This document shows positions 16,992 to 26,686 of a stretch of DNA of 64,000 nt, piece by piece. Within the stretch, counting starts at the first letter, position 1, and each line of letters begins with the position of its first letter. Position numbers and translations under genes: made by a program. The stretch comes from JAICMB01 sp035295125. GTDB taxonomy: Bacteria > Acidobacteriota > Terriglobia > Bryobacterales > Bryobacteraceae. The stretch covers positions 1 through 64,000 of the forward strand of contig DATGJP010000042.1 in assembly GCA_035295125.1 (NCBI GenBank), written 5' to 3'. The notes under the pieces were generated by a model. The model was not told the origin of the DNA, searched no databases, and saw only the letters and a program-made list of their open reading frames with translations.

Positions 16992-17113
16992 GGGCTCCTG
17001 TGTACTTGTGTGGTGTGTCCGTCCAACGTTTCAGCCAGCCGCCCAGCGGCCCGTGGCAGCAAGTCTTTGAGAGCGGCATGCTCGGGCGAAAACGCCTGCA
17101 CTACCGTAGTCTG

Positions 17114-18295
17114 CTAGGTTTGATCGAGCAGGCGTTCTACGAGCGCGCGCATTTCCTTTTTGCCCTCTTCATACAAAGGACCGCTTGCCTTTCCCGCAAA
17201 TCCTGCGTGAATTGTGCGGACGCGGCCGTCCCGGCCCAGGAAGAACGTCGTTGGCCAGGAGTTCAGGTTCTCGGCCTGCGACAGCTTCTCCTGCAACTGC
17301 TCAGGCTGGCCCGGGATGAGCACCGGATACTCAATCCCGTAATGCTGGATAAAAGACCGCAGCCGCGTCGGATTCTGCAACTGATCACCCTCCTCGAACG
17401 AGAGAGCAACGATCTCCAGGCCGCGCTGGTGGTACTTGCGGTAGAGTTCCACGAGGAACGGAGCTTCGTCGTGGCAGTTCGGGCACCAACTCCCCATGAT
17501 GCTCACGATCACCACTTTGCCTTTAAATCGGGGATCGTCGTTCGAGACCATCTTCCCGTTGAGATCGGCAAAGCTGAAGTGCAGTGGCTCGTCAGGATTC
17601 TTCATGTGCGTCTGCTCGGTGGGCTCTGTGGGCGGCGCCATGCCCTTCGCCCGTGCCACCTCAGGCCGGTAGGCGACCAGTTTATTCTTGCCGTTTTGTA
17701 GAAGGGCGAGCGTGCCGTCCGCCTGCGGAGTGACTTCGAGAAGCGAGGGTCGCGCCCCGGAAAAATGGCTCAGGACGAATTTGCCGTCTTTATAATGGCC
17801 TGCGAGCGTGCCCGTGTCGCCATCAATGCGCAGAATGGCGGCGGAGACGTCGGCGTTCGTTTGGCGTACGATGAAGCGCCATGCCGACTCACCCTTCGGG
17901 CTGTGGACCTGGATCTCCCACATCCCGTCGATCTTTGGCACCTTGGCGTCGCTTGCCGCGGGCGGCGCGGCGGGTTTGGCTGAAAATGGATACTTGCCCG
18001 CAGGTCGAATGTAATCGCCCTTCAGAGTCCCGTCCGCCATGATCGCCTGGAGTGTGCTTCCGTAGTGATCGAAGTTCAGCCGAAGCGTGCCGTTTTCGAA
18101 GCGCCCGCTCGTTGAAGTGACTTTCTCATCACCGTTGAAGAAAGACCCGGCGACTTGAGGGCCCGCGCCCGTAAATTCCATCCGGAACGGGATTTCGAGA
18201 CCGTTCACTAATACGGTGGCATCCCAGAGGCCAGCGAGAGATTGCGCCATTGCGGGAGCGATGGCAAGAACGACTGCGGCGAGCGTTCGGGTCAT
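17114..18295 (-). CDS. Exported TlpA-type thioredoxin-fold protein
   Basis: 393 residues from the ATG at 18295. GGAGGAG lies 5 nt before it, which decides this start over a longer frame, and MTRTLAAVVLAIAPAMAQS forms a clean signal peptide. Two beta-rich N-terminal segments (about 20-110 and 120-220), each beginning with a GLWDATV or GMWEIQV type strand, precede a TlpA/AhpC-type domain with the redox motif GSWCPNCHDEAPF (CPNC). A role in periplasmic thiol chemistry is likely; the partner is unknown. The duplicated N-terminal domain is unusual for the family. Confidence 0.85.
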   Translation of the reverse strand: MTRTLAAVVLAIAPAMAQSLAGLWDATVLVNGLEIPFRMEFTGAGPQVAGSFFNGDEKVTSTSGRFENGTLRLNFDHYGSTLQAIMADGTLKGDYIRPAGKYPFSAKPAAPPAASDAKVPKIDGMWEIQVHSPKGESAWRFIVRQTNADVSAAILRIDGDTGTLAGHYKDGKFVLSHFSGARPSLLEVTPQADGTLALLQNGKNKLVAYRPEVARAKGMAPPTEPTEQTHMKNPDEPLHFSFADLNGKMVSNDDPRFKGKVVIVSIMGSWCPNCHDEAPFLVELYRKYHQRGLEIVALSFEEGDQLQNPTRLRSFIQHYGIEYPVLIPGQPEQLQEKLSQAENLNSWPTTFFLGRDGRVRTIHAGFAGKASGPLYEEGKKEMRALVERLLDQT

Positions 18296-18378
18296 GAGGA
18301 ATCTCCTCCATTGTTTATAGAGATTATCATGATTGCAAAGATTCAACGGATTTGAAGCGTTGAGACTATGATGTTAGT

Positions 18379-18648
18379 GTGAGGTTCAAAGCGTGGCGTC
18401 TGGTCGCAGCGTTCTTGCTAGCTGCGTCCTTCAACGTTCCAGCCCTCACGGTCACCGCGTCGCGACTCGAGACCAGCATCGTTTGGATCGACAAGTCGCG
18501 AGTTCAGCAGCAGAAGATCGAGATTTGCGAACCCAGGATCCAACAGCCGAGACAGAGTGCGACACGGATCCTTAGGGAAACACAGCAACCGGCCAGTACC
18601 GTACTCGATCAGTCGCTCTTTCAACGCCCTCCTCCGGCGACAAGCTAA
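18379..18648 (+). CDS. Small putative exported protein upstream of the accessory SecA gene
   Basis: 89 residues, GTG start. The N-terminus (RFKAWRLVAAFLLAASF) looks like a signal peptide with a possible cleavage near VPALTV. The rest is polar and Gln/Arg-rich, without recognised domains. It ends 38 nt before secA on the same strand, so they could be co-transcribed. No ribosome-binding site is convincing, and the frame could be spurious. Confidence 0.35.
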   Translation: MRFKAWRLVAAFLLAASFNVPALTVTASRLETSIVWIDKSRVQQQKIEICEPRIQQPRQSATRILRETQQPASTVLDQSLFQRPPPATS

Positions 18649-18686
18649 GGCTTGTCTTACTCACAAAAAGAGAAAAGGAGGGTGCG

Positions 18687-20822
18687 ATGCGCCGATTCTT
18701 GGAATCTATTTTGGCGCGCGTGTATCGCAGCGAATCCGATCTGATTCGGATCAATGCCATGCGCGCGGAATATTCACGTTTATCTGACAGCGAACTACGC
18801 GCTACGGTTCTGCGCGTGAAGGAATTCCTGCCGCTTGTGGCGATCACCGCCGTCGCGGCCTCGCGAGTGCTGGGGCAGGACATGTTCGATGTCCAGCTTC
18901 GGGGTGCGTTGGCATTGGCCCGAGGAAGCATTGCTGAAATGCAAACCGGAGAAGGGAAGACATTGGCCGCTGTTCCAGCCGTGGCCTGGTATGCCTGGGA
19001 GCACCAGGGCGTCCACGTCATGACGGTGAACGATTACCTGGCCCGCCGCGACGCTGCCTGGATGGGCGATATCTACCGCTTCCTGGGACTGTCTGTCGGC
19101 TACGTGCAGCAGGGGATGAGCGCCGACGAGCGCCGTGCGGCGTATGCTTGCGACATCACCTACGCAACGCCTAACGAGATCGGCTTCGACTTTCTGCGCG
19201 ACCGCCTGGCCTTGGACCCGGCCGACCAGGTCCATCGGCCGTTCAATGCTGCCGTGATCGACGAAGTAGACTCGATCCTCATCGATGAGGCGCGGATCCC
19301 CCTGGTGATCGCCGGCGGGGACCGCGACGACAGCGCGATCGCGTATGTTGCCGACCAGGTGGTCCGGTATCTCAGGCCTCCGCAGCACTGCTCGGTGGAT
19401 GTGGGTGCTCATAATGTGGCGCTCACAGACGAAGGAATCTGGACGGTTGAAACGGCATTTGGCTGCGGCAACCTGTACGAGGAACGCAATTACCGGCTGC
19501 TCACGGCGGTTCAGGACGCGCTGCACGCCCATGTACTTCTGCATCGCGACATCGACTATGTCGTGAAGAACGGTGTCGTCGAGATGGTCGACGAGTTCAA
19601 GGGCCGGATCGCGAAGGACCGCCGCTGGCCCGCCGGTCTGCACACCGCTGTTGAAGCAAAAGAAGGAGTGGTTGCCAAACGGCAGGGAATGATTCTGGGC
19701 TCGATTACGCTGCAGCACTTGATGGCGCTATATCCGCAGATCTGCGGTATGACCGGGACCGCCGCGACGCAGGCGCTCGAGTTCGAGAAGATCTACGGCA
19801 TGAGGGTGGAGACGCTCCCGACCAACAAACCCATGATTCGGGAAGATCTGCCGGACCTGGTGTATGCGAGCAAGGCCGAGAAAGAACTGGCGGTGATTGA
19901 CGAGATTCGCCGCGTCCATGGCGCCGGACAGCCGGTGCTGGTAGGAACGGGAAGCGTCGCGGAGTCGGAGCGTCTGAGTGGTTTCATCCGAGACATTCCG
20001 CACCGCGTCCTGAACGCCCGCAACGACGAATTCGAGGCTTCCATCATCGCGCATGCCGGTGAACGGGGGGCTGTGACAATCTCGACCAATATGGCCGGGC
20101 GCGGGACCGATATTCTGCTCGGCGAGGGAGTGGCTGGGCTGGGCGGCTTGTATGTCATCGGCACCCAGAGGCACGAGAGCCGGCGAATCGACAACCAGCT
20201 CCGTGGCCGCGCCGGAAGACAGGGCGATCCCGGCCGTTCACGTTTCTTTGTGTCCATGGAAGACGACCTGGTGGTGAAGTATGGTGACATGGCCGACCGC
20301 TTAGGAGGAGATATTGAAACAATCCAGCGCCTTGTGGAAGGTGCGCACCTCGATCAGCGGCTTTTTCTTCAGAAATATGAGTTGCCTGTCGAGGGCCAGC
20401 GCCACCATTTGCACACTTATCGCCAGGAGATCCTGGAAGGGAAAACCGGGTGCGGCTCGGACATCGAGCGGTTGGTCACGCTCCGGGCCATTGACGATCT
20501 TTGGGCCGACTATCTGGTAAAGCTAGCGGAGTTCCGTACCGGTTTGCCGTGGATCGACTGGGGAGTCGGCGGACTTCCGTACCTGTCATTCGATCGACGC
20601 GACGGCTACTACGAATACGCGCAACGGATCCACAAATGGTTTCCCGAGATCGAGGCTAACCTGCCGGCTGAAATTGAGCAGCGGATGGCGCAGATCGAGG
20701 CCGGCACCGGGCCGGACCCGGGTGAGCGGGGTGCCGTTTGGACCTACCTCACCACCGATCAGCCGTTCGGCACGTTGACGCAGAGGTTCGTGCGGGGACT
20801 GAAACGAAAGCTGGGAGCGTGA
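18687..20822 (+). CDS. secA: Truncated accessory SecA-type translocase ATPase
   Basis: 711 residues, about 130-200 shorter than a housekeeping SecA. Walker A is seen as MQTGEGKTL, followed by MTVNDYLARRDAAWMG; DEVDSILIDEARIPLVIAG is the Walker B/DEAD region; TISTNMAGRGTDI and QLRGRAGRQGDPG are helicase motifs of the second nucleotide-binding fold. The C-terminal zinc-binding tail (CxCGSG...) that contacts SecB is missing, and the wing/scaffold part is short. AAGGAGG precedes the ATG. The housekeeping secA is expected elsewhere, and no SecY2 is visible here. Confidence 0.88.
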   Translation: MRRFLESILARVYRSESDLIRINAMRAEYSRLSDSELRATVLRVKEFLPLVAITAVAASRVLGQDMFDVQLRGALALARGSIAEMQTGEGKTLAAVPAVAWYAWEHQGVHVMTVNDYLARRDAAWMGDIYRFLGLSVGYVQQGMSADERRAAYACDITYATPNEIGFDFLRDRLALDPADQVHRPFNAAVIDEVDSILIDEARIPLVIAGGDRDDSAIAYVADQVVRYLRPPQHCSVDVGAHNVALTDEGIWTVETAFGCGNLYEERNYRLLTAVQDALHAHVLLHRDIDYVVKNGVVEMVDEFKGRIAKDRRWPAGLHTAVEAKEGVVAKRQGMILGSITLQHLMALYPQICGMTGTAATQALEFEKIYGMRVETLPTNKPMIREDLPDLVYASKAEKELAVIDEIRRVHGAGQPVLVGTGSVAESERLSGFIRDIPHRVLNARNDEFEASIIAHAGERGAVTISTNMAGRGTDILLGEGVAGLGGLYVIGTQRHESRRIDNQLRGRAGRQGDPGRSRFFVSMEDDLVVKYGDMADRLGGDIETIQRLVEGAHLDQRLFLQKYELPVEGQRHHLHTYRQEILEGKTGCGSDIERLVTLRAIDDLWADYLVKLAEFRTGLPWIDWGVGGLPYLSFDRRDGYYEYAQRIHKWFPEIEANLPAEIEQRMAQIEAGTGPDPGERGAVWTYLTTDQPFGTLTQRFVRGLKRKLGA

Positions 20823-20852
20823 AAAAAGAGAAAAGAGCAGAGAGCTTTCAAT

Positions 20853-21884
20853 CTACTTCGGCTGCTTAAAAGGAATCTCGCGGGGGCCTTCGTCCAGGCC
20901 TTCAATGCGAATCACCTGTTTCTGCGGCGGCTCGGGCTTGGCCGCTACAACCTGTACGGGCTGCTTCTTCGGAGTTGTCTGCTCGAAAGCCTTAAAAAGG
21001 GTGAGGGCCTGCTGGGTGTCTACGCGAATCGACACGTGCACCGACGAATCGTCCACCACGACCTTCAACTTTTTATCGAGCCCTGCGAATTCCGGATGCC
21101 GCTCCTTGTCCTTCGCCGCAAGACGGACCAGCTTTGTAAACTGCTTGCTCATCTCCTTCGCGGCATCTTCGGACGGCGTGTCGAGCGCGAGGTCGAAGAC
21201 GAGCCCGCCCCGCAAGGACAATCCCGCTTGCAGTCCCTGAACCATCTGCAGGGCATCGGCGAATGGAATATGACTGCTTGCGATTCCCGATGCCGGCGAC
21301 GTCAGGATGGCCCAAAAGTCGTATTCGGAGTCCATCTGCCGTGCTCGCGCCAGAATCGGAGCGGTGTTGTCCGTACTGACGCCGTGTTTGGTCCTCGCCA
21401 GCACCTGAAACAGGGAGTTGGCGTCCCCGATCAACAACGTTTCTTTGTCAATAACCGTCAGTCCGAACTCATTGGAGCTTTTGTCCTGAGGCCGGTAGAC
21501 CGTGAAAGAATCGAATTTCTGTGGCTTCGCGCCGCTCTTCAGAATCGCCTCCCGGAGCTTGGCCGTGTCGAAGTGGCCTTTTATCGCGATCATCAGGGAC
21601 GGCTCTTCATTCGGATCCTCGGTTTTCCGTGGCGCCGATGACAATAATAAACGGTCGATCGAACTGAGGAACTCCATTCCAGGAACGTCCAATGGAAGCG
21701 TAAAATCCTTCAGTTGGGTGTGGACCTGGTCGCCGATCGGCGAATTGCGGATACGGGCCACATCGATTCCGACCATCGCTTTGGCGTCGGGATGCGCGTA
21801 CTGCCAGATCCCGGCCGACGACTGCGCCTGGGCCCACATGGTGGCGGGGGCGAGAATGGCAAATAACGCGATCACACTGCGCAT
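20853..21884 (-). CDS. Secreted protein of unknown function
   Basis: 343 residues from the ATG at 21884 (MRSVIALFAILAPATMWAQA, a signal peptide). A TTG 9 nt upstream and a GTG 9 nt downstream are alternative starts; AGGAG sits directly before the ATG. The mature part begins with HPDAKAMVGIDVARIRNSP and alternates amphipathic strands and helices, with an acidic-proline tail. I do not recognise a named domain. The overall style (self-reported Asp-Ala-Lys rich N-terminus, no cysteines) resembles acidobacterial conserved hypotheticals. It is convergent with secA. Confidence 0.75.
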   Translation of the reverse strand: MRSVIALFAILAPATMWAQAQSSAGIWQYAHPDAKAMVGIDVARIRNSPIGDQVHTQLKDFTLPLDVPGMEFLSSIDRLLLSSAPRKTEDPNEEPSLMIAIKGHFDTAKLREAILKSGAKPQKFDSFTVYRPQDKSSNEFGLTVIDKETLLIGDANSLFQVLARTKHGVSTDNTAPILARARQMDSEYDFWAILTSPASGIASSHIPFADALQMVQGLQAGLSLRGGLVFDLALDTPSEDAAKEMSKQFTKLVRLAAKDKERHPEFAGLDKKLKVVVDDSSVHVSIRVDTQQALTLFKAFEQTTPKKQPVQVVAAKPEPPQKQVIRIEGLDEGPREIPFKQPK

Positions 21885-22009
21885 ACTCCTCAATATCGTC
21901 GGAAACCCGTTCGTTCCATACCCTGAGTACTGCGTGTAAGGTGTATGCCCGAGTGGCTCAACAGTACTCCAGTACTTTGCTCGCCGACTCCCGGTACGGG
22001 TGAATTTTG

Positions 22010-23311
22010 ATGCCCGCGGTCTATTTTTCGATGAGACCGGGACTCCTAGAATTACAACAAATGAGCCTCGGCGGAATCCAACCGGAAATCATAGTCAGCC
22101 TGGTCCTCATCCTGGGAACGGCCGGCGTGGCGTTGCTGTGCGACTTCCTCAAGGGGAGGAATGAACAGTTACGCGAAGCAGTTGTCGAACTCCGTACGCG
22201 ACGTGAAGAGGAACAGCGCACGATGACAGGGGCGTCTAAGGTCATCGTGGCGGAAAAGGTGACGCCGGAAAAGGTCGCTCCGGAAAAGGTCATACCTGCT
22301 CCGGTCGAGGCCGTCGCCCCGGCGCCGGTCGCCACCGAAACGCGCAATTCCGAGGCCCGGGAGCGTAATCTACGAATTCGCGCCGCCCAGGATCAATCGA
22401 AAGAGGCCCCGGCAGCGCTGGTTCGCCGGCCGCGCCGTGAGGCCGTCCCCGCCGCCGAAGCTCCGAAACGCCTGGAAGAAATCGATCCGAAAGTCGCGCT
22501 CGAAGGGTGGCTTGCCAAGAAGGCGCTGCCGCGGCCGAGAGTTTCTGAAATCCCGGTTGAAACCGCTCCGGCCGCTCGACCCTCCGCCGACCTTCTGGAA
22601 CAGGTTATGGAAGCGACAAACGGGCACGAAGAAGCAGTCCACACGGTTGCGAAAGTCGAGCAGGAAGTCGAGGTGGTTACCCTAACGCAGACTCCAGCAT
22701 CGGAAAAGCGAACGTCGACGTCCTCGGTAGTCATCGAGCAGTCCCTTTGGGATTCAATCCTTGCGCAATCGGTCGCGAAAAGACAACCGCGTTTAGCTCC
22801 AAAACCTGAGCCCAAATTCGAGCTGATCCAGGGGACCGTCAACGAGAAAGGCATTCCCGCCGGAATCCACGAGGAAGTCGTCCTGGAACGCCTGCTGGAA
22901 CGAAACGACCTGTTTACCGGACTGGTAGTAGTGATCGCGACGCATTCAAATGATGGCAGCCCCAATAGCGCCAAGCTGATGAATTCCGTCCAGGACTTCG
23001 TCCGTGGGCTCCTTCGCGAAGACGATTTTGCATGCCGCACCAATGATGACGATTTCGTGCTGTTGTTCCCAACCAAACATGGGTCCGAAGCGCAGCTCCG
23101 GCTCAACGAAGTATCAGAGCGCTTTTGGGATTTCCAACTGCGCGGTATCGGTAGCTTCCGGGCCGTCTTTCATTGGGGCGATGTCCAGGCTTCTGGCGAG
23201 CCGCTGACTGATGTCGTAACCGCCGCCGCCAACCAAACGCGCCAGGGCCGGCTGGCTCGCAGAACCGCTTCCGTGGACTCCGCTCTTCTCCGACGAAAAG
23301 CTGCTGTTTAA
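22010..23311 (+). CDS. Membrane-anchored protein with degenerate GGDEF-like domain
   Basis: 433 residues from the ATG at 22010. One N-terminal membrane helix (PEIIVSLVLILGTAGVALL) is followed by about 200 residues of Pro/Glu/Ala-rich linker with KVTPEKVAPEKVIPAPVEA repeats. The C-terminal 150 residues have the strand-helix pattern of GGDEF domains, with FTGLVVVIATH at the start. ACRTNDDDFVLLFP stands where active cyclases have RxGGDEFxxLLP. Loss of both glycines argues against c-di-GMP synthesis; a binding or structural role is inferred. The gene is monocistronic and ends at a hairpin shared with the convergent TPR gene. Confidence 0.75.
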   Translation: MPAVYFSMRPGLLELQQMSLGGIQPEIIVSLVLILGTAGVALLCDFLKGRNEQLREAVVELRTRREEEQRTMTGASKVIVAEKVTPEKVAPEKVIPAPVEAVAPAPVATETRNSEARERNLRIRAAQDQSKEAPAALVRRPRREAVPAAEAPKRLEEIDPKVALEGWLAKKALPRPRVSEIPVETAPAARPSADLLEQVMEATNGHEEAVHTVAKVEQEVEVVTLTQTPASEKRTSTSSVVIEQSLWDSILAQSVAKRQPRLAPKPEPKFELIQGTVNEKGIPAGIHEEVVLERLLERNDLFTGLVVVIATHSNDGSPNSAKLMNSVQDFVRGLLREDDFACRTNDDDFVLLFPTKHGSEAQLRLNEVSERFWDFQLRGIGSFRAVFHWGDVQASGEPLTDVVTAAANQTRQGRLARRTASVDSALLRRKAAV

Positions 23312-23326
23312 AGACTTCCCTTGGTC

Positions 23327-23348
23327 GAGCAGGCCTGCGGGCCTGCTC
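23327..23348. terminator. Palindromic hairpin between convergent genes
   Basis: A perfect 9-bp stem, GAGCAGGCC and GGCCTGCTC, around TGCG. It lies 15 nt after the stop of the GGDEF-like gene and overlaps the last bases of the convergent TPR gene (stop at 23347). It could act as a bidirectional terminator. It shares the GCAGGC core with the dispersed hairpin family. Confidence 0.5.
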
Positions 23349-26300
23349 ATTTCTTTACACTGCCTAGAATCTTGTTCGCTTCCTTCTCGTGTCCCGTCGC
23401 CGTGAGCGCGGCCGCGAACGACTCCCTCGCCTTCGTGAGCTGAATATCCTCGTGCTGCCTTTGAAGAGCAGCCTGCAGCTTATTGAACCAGTCCCGCCCT
23501 TGTGGAAGTTTGTCCATGTAGACGTACTGATTCGCAATGTTCAGAACCGCGCGTTGGTAATTCAGATTCCTGTACGAATCGGACTCCCAGAGAGTCGCCA
23601 TCTTCTGGTACACCTCCAGGGCCTTCGCGTACTGCTTCTGTTCGCGGTAAAACTCGCCCAGCGCGGAGAGGGTGACGTTGATTTCGCCGCGGGGCCGTCC
23701 GAGCTTTTCCTGGATCTGCTCCGACCGCGCCGTGACTGCGATTGCACGATCGATGTCAGGCTTGGACCGGTAAACCGTCGCCAAAGTGTTGAGCACTTGC
23801 GCCACCTCATCGCTTTCCTCCCCCGCCGTTTTTTCGAACACTGCGAGGGCCCGTTCGCCGGCGTCGGCTGCTTTTTCGTACTCCTTACGGCCGACGTAGA
23901 ACGTCGAGAGCACATACAAGCCCCGTGCTTCTTCAATACTGTTCGCACCGAAGAGGCTGCGCCGGTATTCAAGGTTGTCCTTATACTGTTTCTCGGCCTC
24001 CTCGAAGTTCCCGGCGCGTTCGTAGGCGCCCGCGATCTGATCGAACTCCTCAATCGGCGGAGGATTTGCAGCGCTGAAATTCCCTTTCGAAAGACTCAGG
24101 CACTGAGTGAAGTACTCGGTTGCTTCGGTAATCTTGTTATTCCGCAGCTTTAACGACCCGAGGTGATAGAGCACCGACGCCATGTAGCGGGGAGGGGCGT
24201 TCGGGCTCTTCTTCAGAAGTTCATACGCCTGATCGAAGAGCTTGGCGGCTTCATCAGGATTCTCAGTCTGAAGCACCGCTCCAAGGCCATCGAGGCTGAC
24301 AGCCATGCGGGGGTCGTTTGTGGCGTTCTCTTTCTGCAGAATGTCGCGCGCCTGCTCAAAGGCGGTGCGGGCCTCCGCCGGCTTCGACTCCAGAAGATCA
24401 ATCTCGCCAAGCGCCTGGAGAGTCGCGACGACGTCCGCTCCCTTCGGCCCGCCATCTTTCTCGCGAAGAGTCTTCGCGTGCTGCAGGTTCTGTTCGGCGA
24501 CGTCGAACCGCCGCATGGCCCGATTCCTGCTTGCCAGTTCTTCATACAGGCCCGCCGATTCTGCATACTTCTTTTCGGCCTCGGTGGTCTCCGCTAACTG
24601 CAAAAGGATGCCGCTGACGTTCAGGCCCGGGGTAGCGGGATTTTTGGCGGCGTCGAGCAGAAACCGCAGGACGTTTTCTGCCTGAGTGTAGCTCTTGGCG
24701 GCGGATAGCCGCGCAGCCGACTTCTCCAGAAGATCAATCTCGTCGGGCGAAGGTGCGGCAGAACCCTTGTTTCGCGCCGTCATCCAACGATCGAGATACT
24801 GTGCAACCTGGTCGACATGTCCGCCCTCGAGATTGGCGCGTGCCATCGCGAGGTACAGGTGCCCGCCATCCGGTTTCGGCATCAACTCGAGTGCTTTCTG
24901 ATAGGAATGGATGCTGTCCGCCCATAGCGACTGGGTGGCTTGGGCATCGCCAAGGCTCTGCCAAACCTTGCCGACCTCCGGAGAATTGGGAAGTCCCGGC
25001 AGCGCCACTTCGTACTCGCGGGCAGCATCCTTCCACTTCTGTGTCGCAAATAAAGCGTCGCCGAGATCCCGGTGAACGATCGGCAAATTCCGCGCGCCCT
25101 TACCAAGTGCTTGATTGGCCGCGAGCACGTCGCCCAAGTCCTTGATGGCATCGGGATAGTTCTTTGCCTGCAGCTTGCTTTCTGCGATCGCAACCGCGAC
25201 CGGTATCCGCTCCGGATTCGAAAGCGCCAGCGTCAGGCCGCGGGCATTCATCCATTGTGTGATCAGAGGACCTGCTTCTCCGTCTTTAGAGTCCGCGTGC
25301 AGCGCGAGAGCCAGGTCGCGCATCGTCGCAAGGTGGAGCGGCGCTTCGGGCGGTGCGGATTTCTCCTCAATTTTAAGAGACTGCCGGTACAGTGCCTCGG
25401 CAGCCGCGTAGTTTGACTGATCGGACAGGAGGTTTGCCTGCACATCCATGGTCGCTGCGACCGACAGGGACTCGGGCCCGAGTTTCGCGATCAGAATCTT
25501 GAGGGCTTCCTCAGCCAGCGGCGTGGCTTGCTGAAATTTGCGCTGTGCCCGGAGTACGGTCGCGCGATGCGCCAGCGTTCGGGCGAGCTGGGGATGGTCG
25601 TTGCCGAGAGTCCGACGTTCGATGTTCTCCGCGGAGGTGAGTTTCGCCTGCGCGTCGTCCCAGCTTTCCTCAGCCATCAAGACCCCGCCTTCGTGATCGA
25701 GAACGGTGGCGGCAAAAGGATGGTCCGTGCCGCGTACCTTGTTGAGCGCATCGAGACAAGCCTTGAAGGAATCGTGCCCCGCCTTGAAATCGCGTTTCGA
25801 AGTAGCCAGGAGGCCCATTGCATCGAGACTCTCAATGTAGTTCGTGCTCTGCGCAAGTGCCTGGGAACTGTTCAGCGCGCGCTTCAACTGTGTTTCCGCG
25901 AGGTCCAGGTGGCCGGATAATAACTCGATGAGACCCAGCCCCAGGGCCGCGCGTGCAGCGGTGGGATGGTCTTTGCCTTTGGCTTCCGCGATGGCCAGCG
26001 CATCGGTGTAGTGTTTACGGGCATCGTTCCAGCGATCCATATCTTTATCGAGATCGCCGGCGTAAACCAGGGCGGTTGCACGCTCGATGGAATCGCCTGT
26101 ACCGAAAACTGCCAGCGCCTGCTGGAGCCGTGAACTGGCAGCGTCGAACTGGCCGCGGAGTCGGCCCAAATCACCCCAGGCCGCAAGAAAACGGGCCCGG
26201 CGCGCATCGTTCTCCGGCGTGCCTTGGCCGGCTAGCCGCACGGCCTCGGCATATTTCGTATCGGCATCCTGAAAACGGCCTTTTCCCTTGGCCGCCTCAG

Positions 26301-26634
26301 CCAGAATGAATTGAACCTCGGAACGTCCGGCATCGCTGTCCGTTTGGAGCCCGCCCAACGTCTGGACGGAATCGAATTGACCGAGGCAGATTAGCGTCTG
26401 GCCCCATAAAAGGGCGACCCTTACCTGCTCGGAGGGAGAGGCGACCAGCGCACTCTCGTTGGCAAGCTTGAGGGCGTCGGCGAAGGCCTTGGACGCTTCC
26501 TGACACGAGCCTCTATCCCATGCTCGCTGAGCTCTTTCGGTAAGATCTTTGAAGCTCTCCGCAGCACAGGCAACGTGCGCCGAGCCGAGCCAGAGCGCGC
26601 ACGCGAAAATCGAGAGCTGAAGTCGATACAACAT
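23347..26634 (-). CDS. Large exported TPR protein
   Basis: 1095 residues. Signal peptide MLYRLQLSIFACALWLGSA with a likely cleavage after VACA. Almost the whole mature part consists of tetratricopeptide repeats of the NB-ARC/kinesin-light-chain style (for example RVALLWGQTLICLGQFDSVQ and GDALFATQKWKDAAREYEVA). TPR scaffolds bind peptides, and the partner cannot be told from sequence. It follows the Ser/Thr kinase gene on the same strand with a 52-nt gap holding TTGTACAA and a TACAAT -10-like box, so it may have its own promoter. Confidence 0.85.
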   Translation of the reverse strand: MLYRLQLSIFACALWLGSAHVACAAESFKDLTERAQRAWDRGSCQEASKAFADALKLANESALVASPSEQVRVALLWGQTLICLGQFDSVQTLGGLQTDSDAGRSEVQFILAEAAKGKGRFQDADTKYAEAVRLAGQGTPENDARRARFLAAWGDLGRLRGQFDAASSRLQQALAVFGTGDSIERATALVYAGDLDKDMDRWNDARKHYTDALAIAEAKGKDHPTAARAALGLGLIELLSGHLDLAETQLKRALNSSQALAQSTNYIESLDAMGLLATSKRDFKAGHDSFKACLDALNKVRGTDHPFAATVLDHEGGVLMAEESWDDAQAKLTSAENIERRTLGNDHPQLARTLAHRATVLRAQRKFQQATPLAEEALKILIAKLGPESLSVAATMDVQANLLSDQSNYAAAEALYRQSLKIEEKSAPPEAPLHLATMRDLALALHADSKDGEAGPLITQWMNARGLTLALSNPERIPVAVAIAESKLQAKNYPDAIKDLGDVLAANQALGKGARNLPIVHRDLGDALFATQKWKDAAREYEVALPGLPNSPEVGKVWQSLGDAQATQSLWADSIHSYQKALELMPKPDGGHLYLAMARANLEGGHVDQVAQYLDRWMTARNKGSAAPSPDEIDLLEKSAARLSAAKSYTQAENVLRFLLDAAKNPATPGLNVSGILLQLAETTEAEKKYAESAGLYEELASRNRAMRRFDVAEQNLQHAKTLREKDGGPKGADVVATLQALGEIDLLESKPAEARTAFEQARDILQKENATNDPRMAVSLDGLGAVLQTENPDEAAKLFDQAYELLKKSPNAPPRYMASVLYHLGSLKLRNNKITEATEYFTQCLSLSKGNFSAANPPPIEEFDQIAGAYERAGNFEEAEKQYKDNLEYRRSLFGANSIEEARGLYVLSTFYVGRKEYEKAADAGERALAVFEKTAGEESDEVAQVLNTLATVYRSKPDIDRAIAVTARSEQIQEKLGRPRGEINVTLSALGEFYREQKQYAKALEVYQKMATLWESDSYRNLNYQRAVLNIANQYVYMDKLPQGRDWFNKLQAALQRQHEDIQLTKARESFAAALTATGHEKEANKILGSVKK

Positions 26635-26686
26635 GGATTTGGATCACAACTGACGGCGCTTTATTGTACAACTTGTAGGGGCGCCG

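Noticed and set aside
21938..21990. ATGCCCGAGTGGCTCAA, resembling the start of a tRNA-Ser or tRNA-Leu gene
   Set aside because: No anticodon arm, T-arm or matching acceptor stem follows, so it is either chance or a fragment.
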